Below, piece after piece: positions 6,287 to 6,386 of a stretch of DNA of 6,386 nucleotides. Each line of letters starts with the position of its first letter. The first letter of the stretch is position 1. Source of the stretch: Betaproteobacteria bacterium (GTDB lineage: Bacteria; Pseudomonadota; Gammaproteobacteria; Burkholderiales; Casimicrobiaceae); NCBI GenBank assembly GCA_005889025.1, contig VBCZ01000478.1, forward strand, positions 1-6,386, read 5' to 3'. Under the pieces are notes generated by a model that was not told the origin of the DNA, ran no database searches, and worked only from the letters and a program-made list of their open reading frames with translations. The translations under genes and the position numbers were made by a program.

Positions 6287-6386
6287 GGCTTCCGCGAACT
6301 CGGACCCGCCTGCGAGCCTTCGCCCGAACGCGCTGGGGATGCCCTTCTCCATGGGCGCGTGAGGCGCGGCGCATCGTAGCTGTTTT

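Noticed and set aside
5987..6352. 121-codon minus-strand frame covering the ppiD start, which could be a small gene upstream of ppiD
   Set aside because: Two thirds is ppiD out of frame, and the first 40 residues match nothing I know. No ribosome binding site stands out.
6265..6360. tRNA gene upstream of ppiD
   Set aside because: A GTTCG-like word occurs on the minus strand, but no cloverleaf, acceptor stem or proper T-arm can be drawn.

Overview
This window looks like ordinary chromosome from a GC-rich proteobacterium, most likely a betaproteobacterium. I infer this from the sequence character of the GMP synthase N-terminus, the IMP dehydrogenase and the PpiD protein, and from a DUF4124 gene beside guaB, an arrangement I associate with that class. 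No genome or taxonomic search was run. I see no phage, transposon, CRISPR array, rRNA or tRNA gene.

Layout. Positions 1-3483 carry three genes read leftward (minus strand) in the transcription order guaB (3483-2017), a TetA-like major facilitator transporter (about 1863-625), and guaA (615 to beyond the left edge, so only its glutaminase half is present). Positions 3484-3636 form a compact divergent promoter region with a very good sigma70-type promoter for guaB. A small exported DUF4124 protein is read rightward at 3637-4107. Positions 4108-4332 lie between convergent genes and hold a two-unit tandem repeat with a hairpin in each unit, the only unexplained non-coding structure in the window. 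Positions 4333-6231 (minus strand) encode PpiD, the membrane-anchored periplasmic parvulin-type chaperone. Positions 6232-6386 are its upstream region, with no recognisable gene.

How the genes work together. GuaB oxidises IMP to XMP and GuaA aminates XMP to GMP, so the left half is the guanine nucleotide branch of purine synthesis. The unusual point is the transporter placed between the two enzymes. It has the TCR/Tet fold and motifs, but by an alignment from memory it lacks several charged residues that TetA(B) needs for tetracycline export. A role in exporting a purine or purine analogue is a guess from context only. The DUF4124 protein and PpiD both act in the cell envelope and are not obviously linked to GMP synthesis.

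I do not think the window contains a new multi-gene system. The best leads are the guaB-transporter-guaA arrangement and the repeat with hairpins next to the ppiD stop codon.
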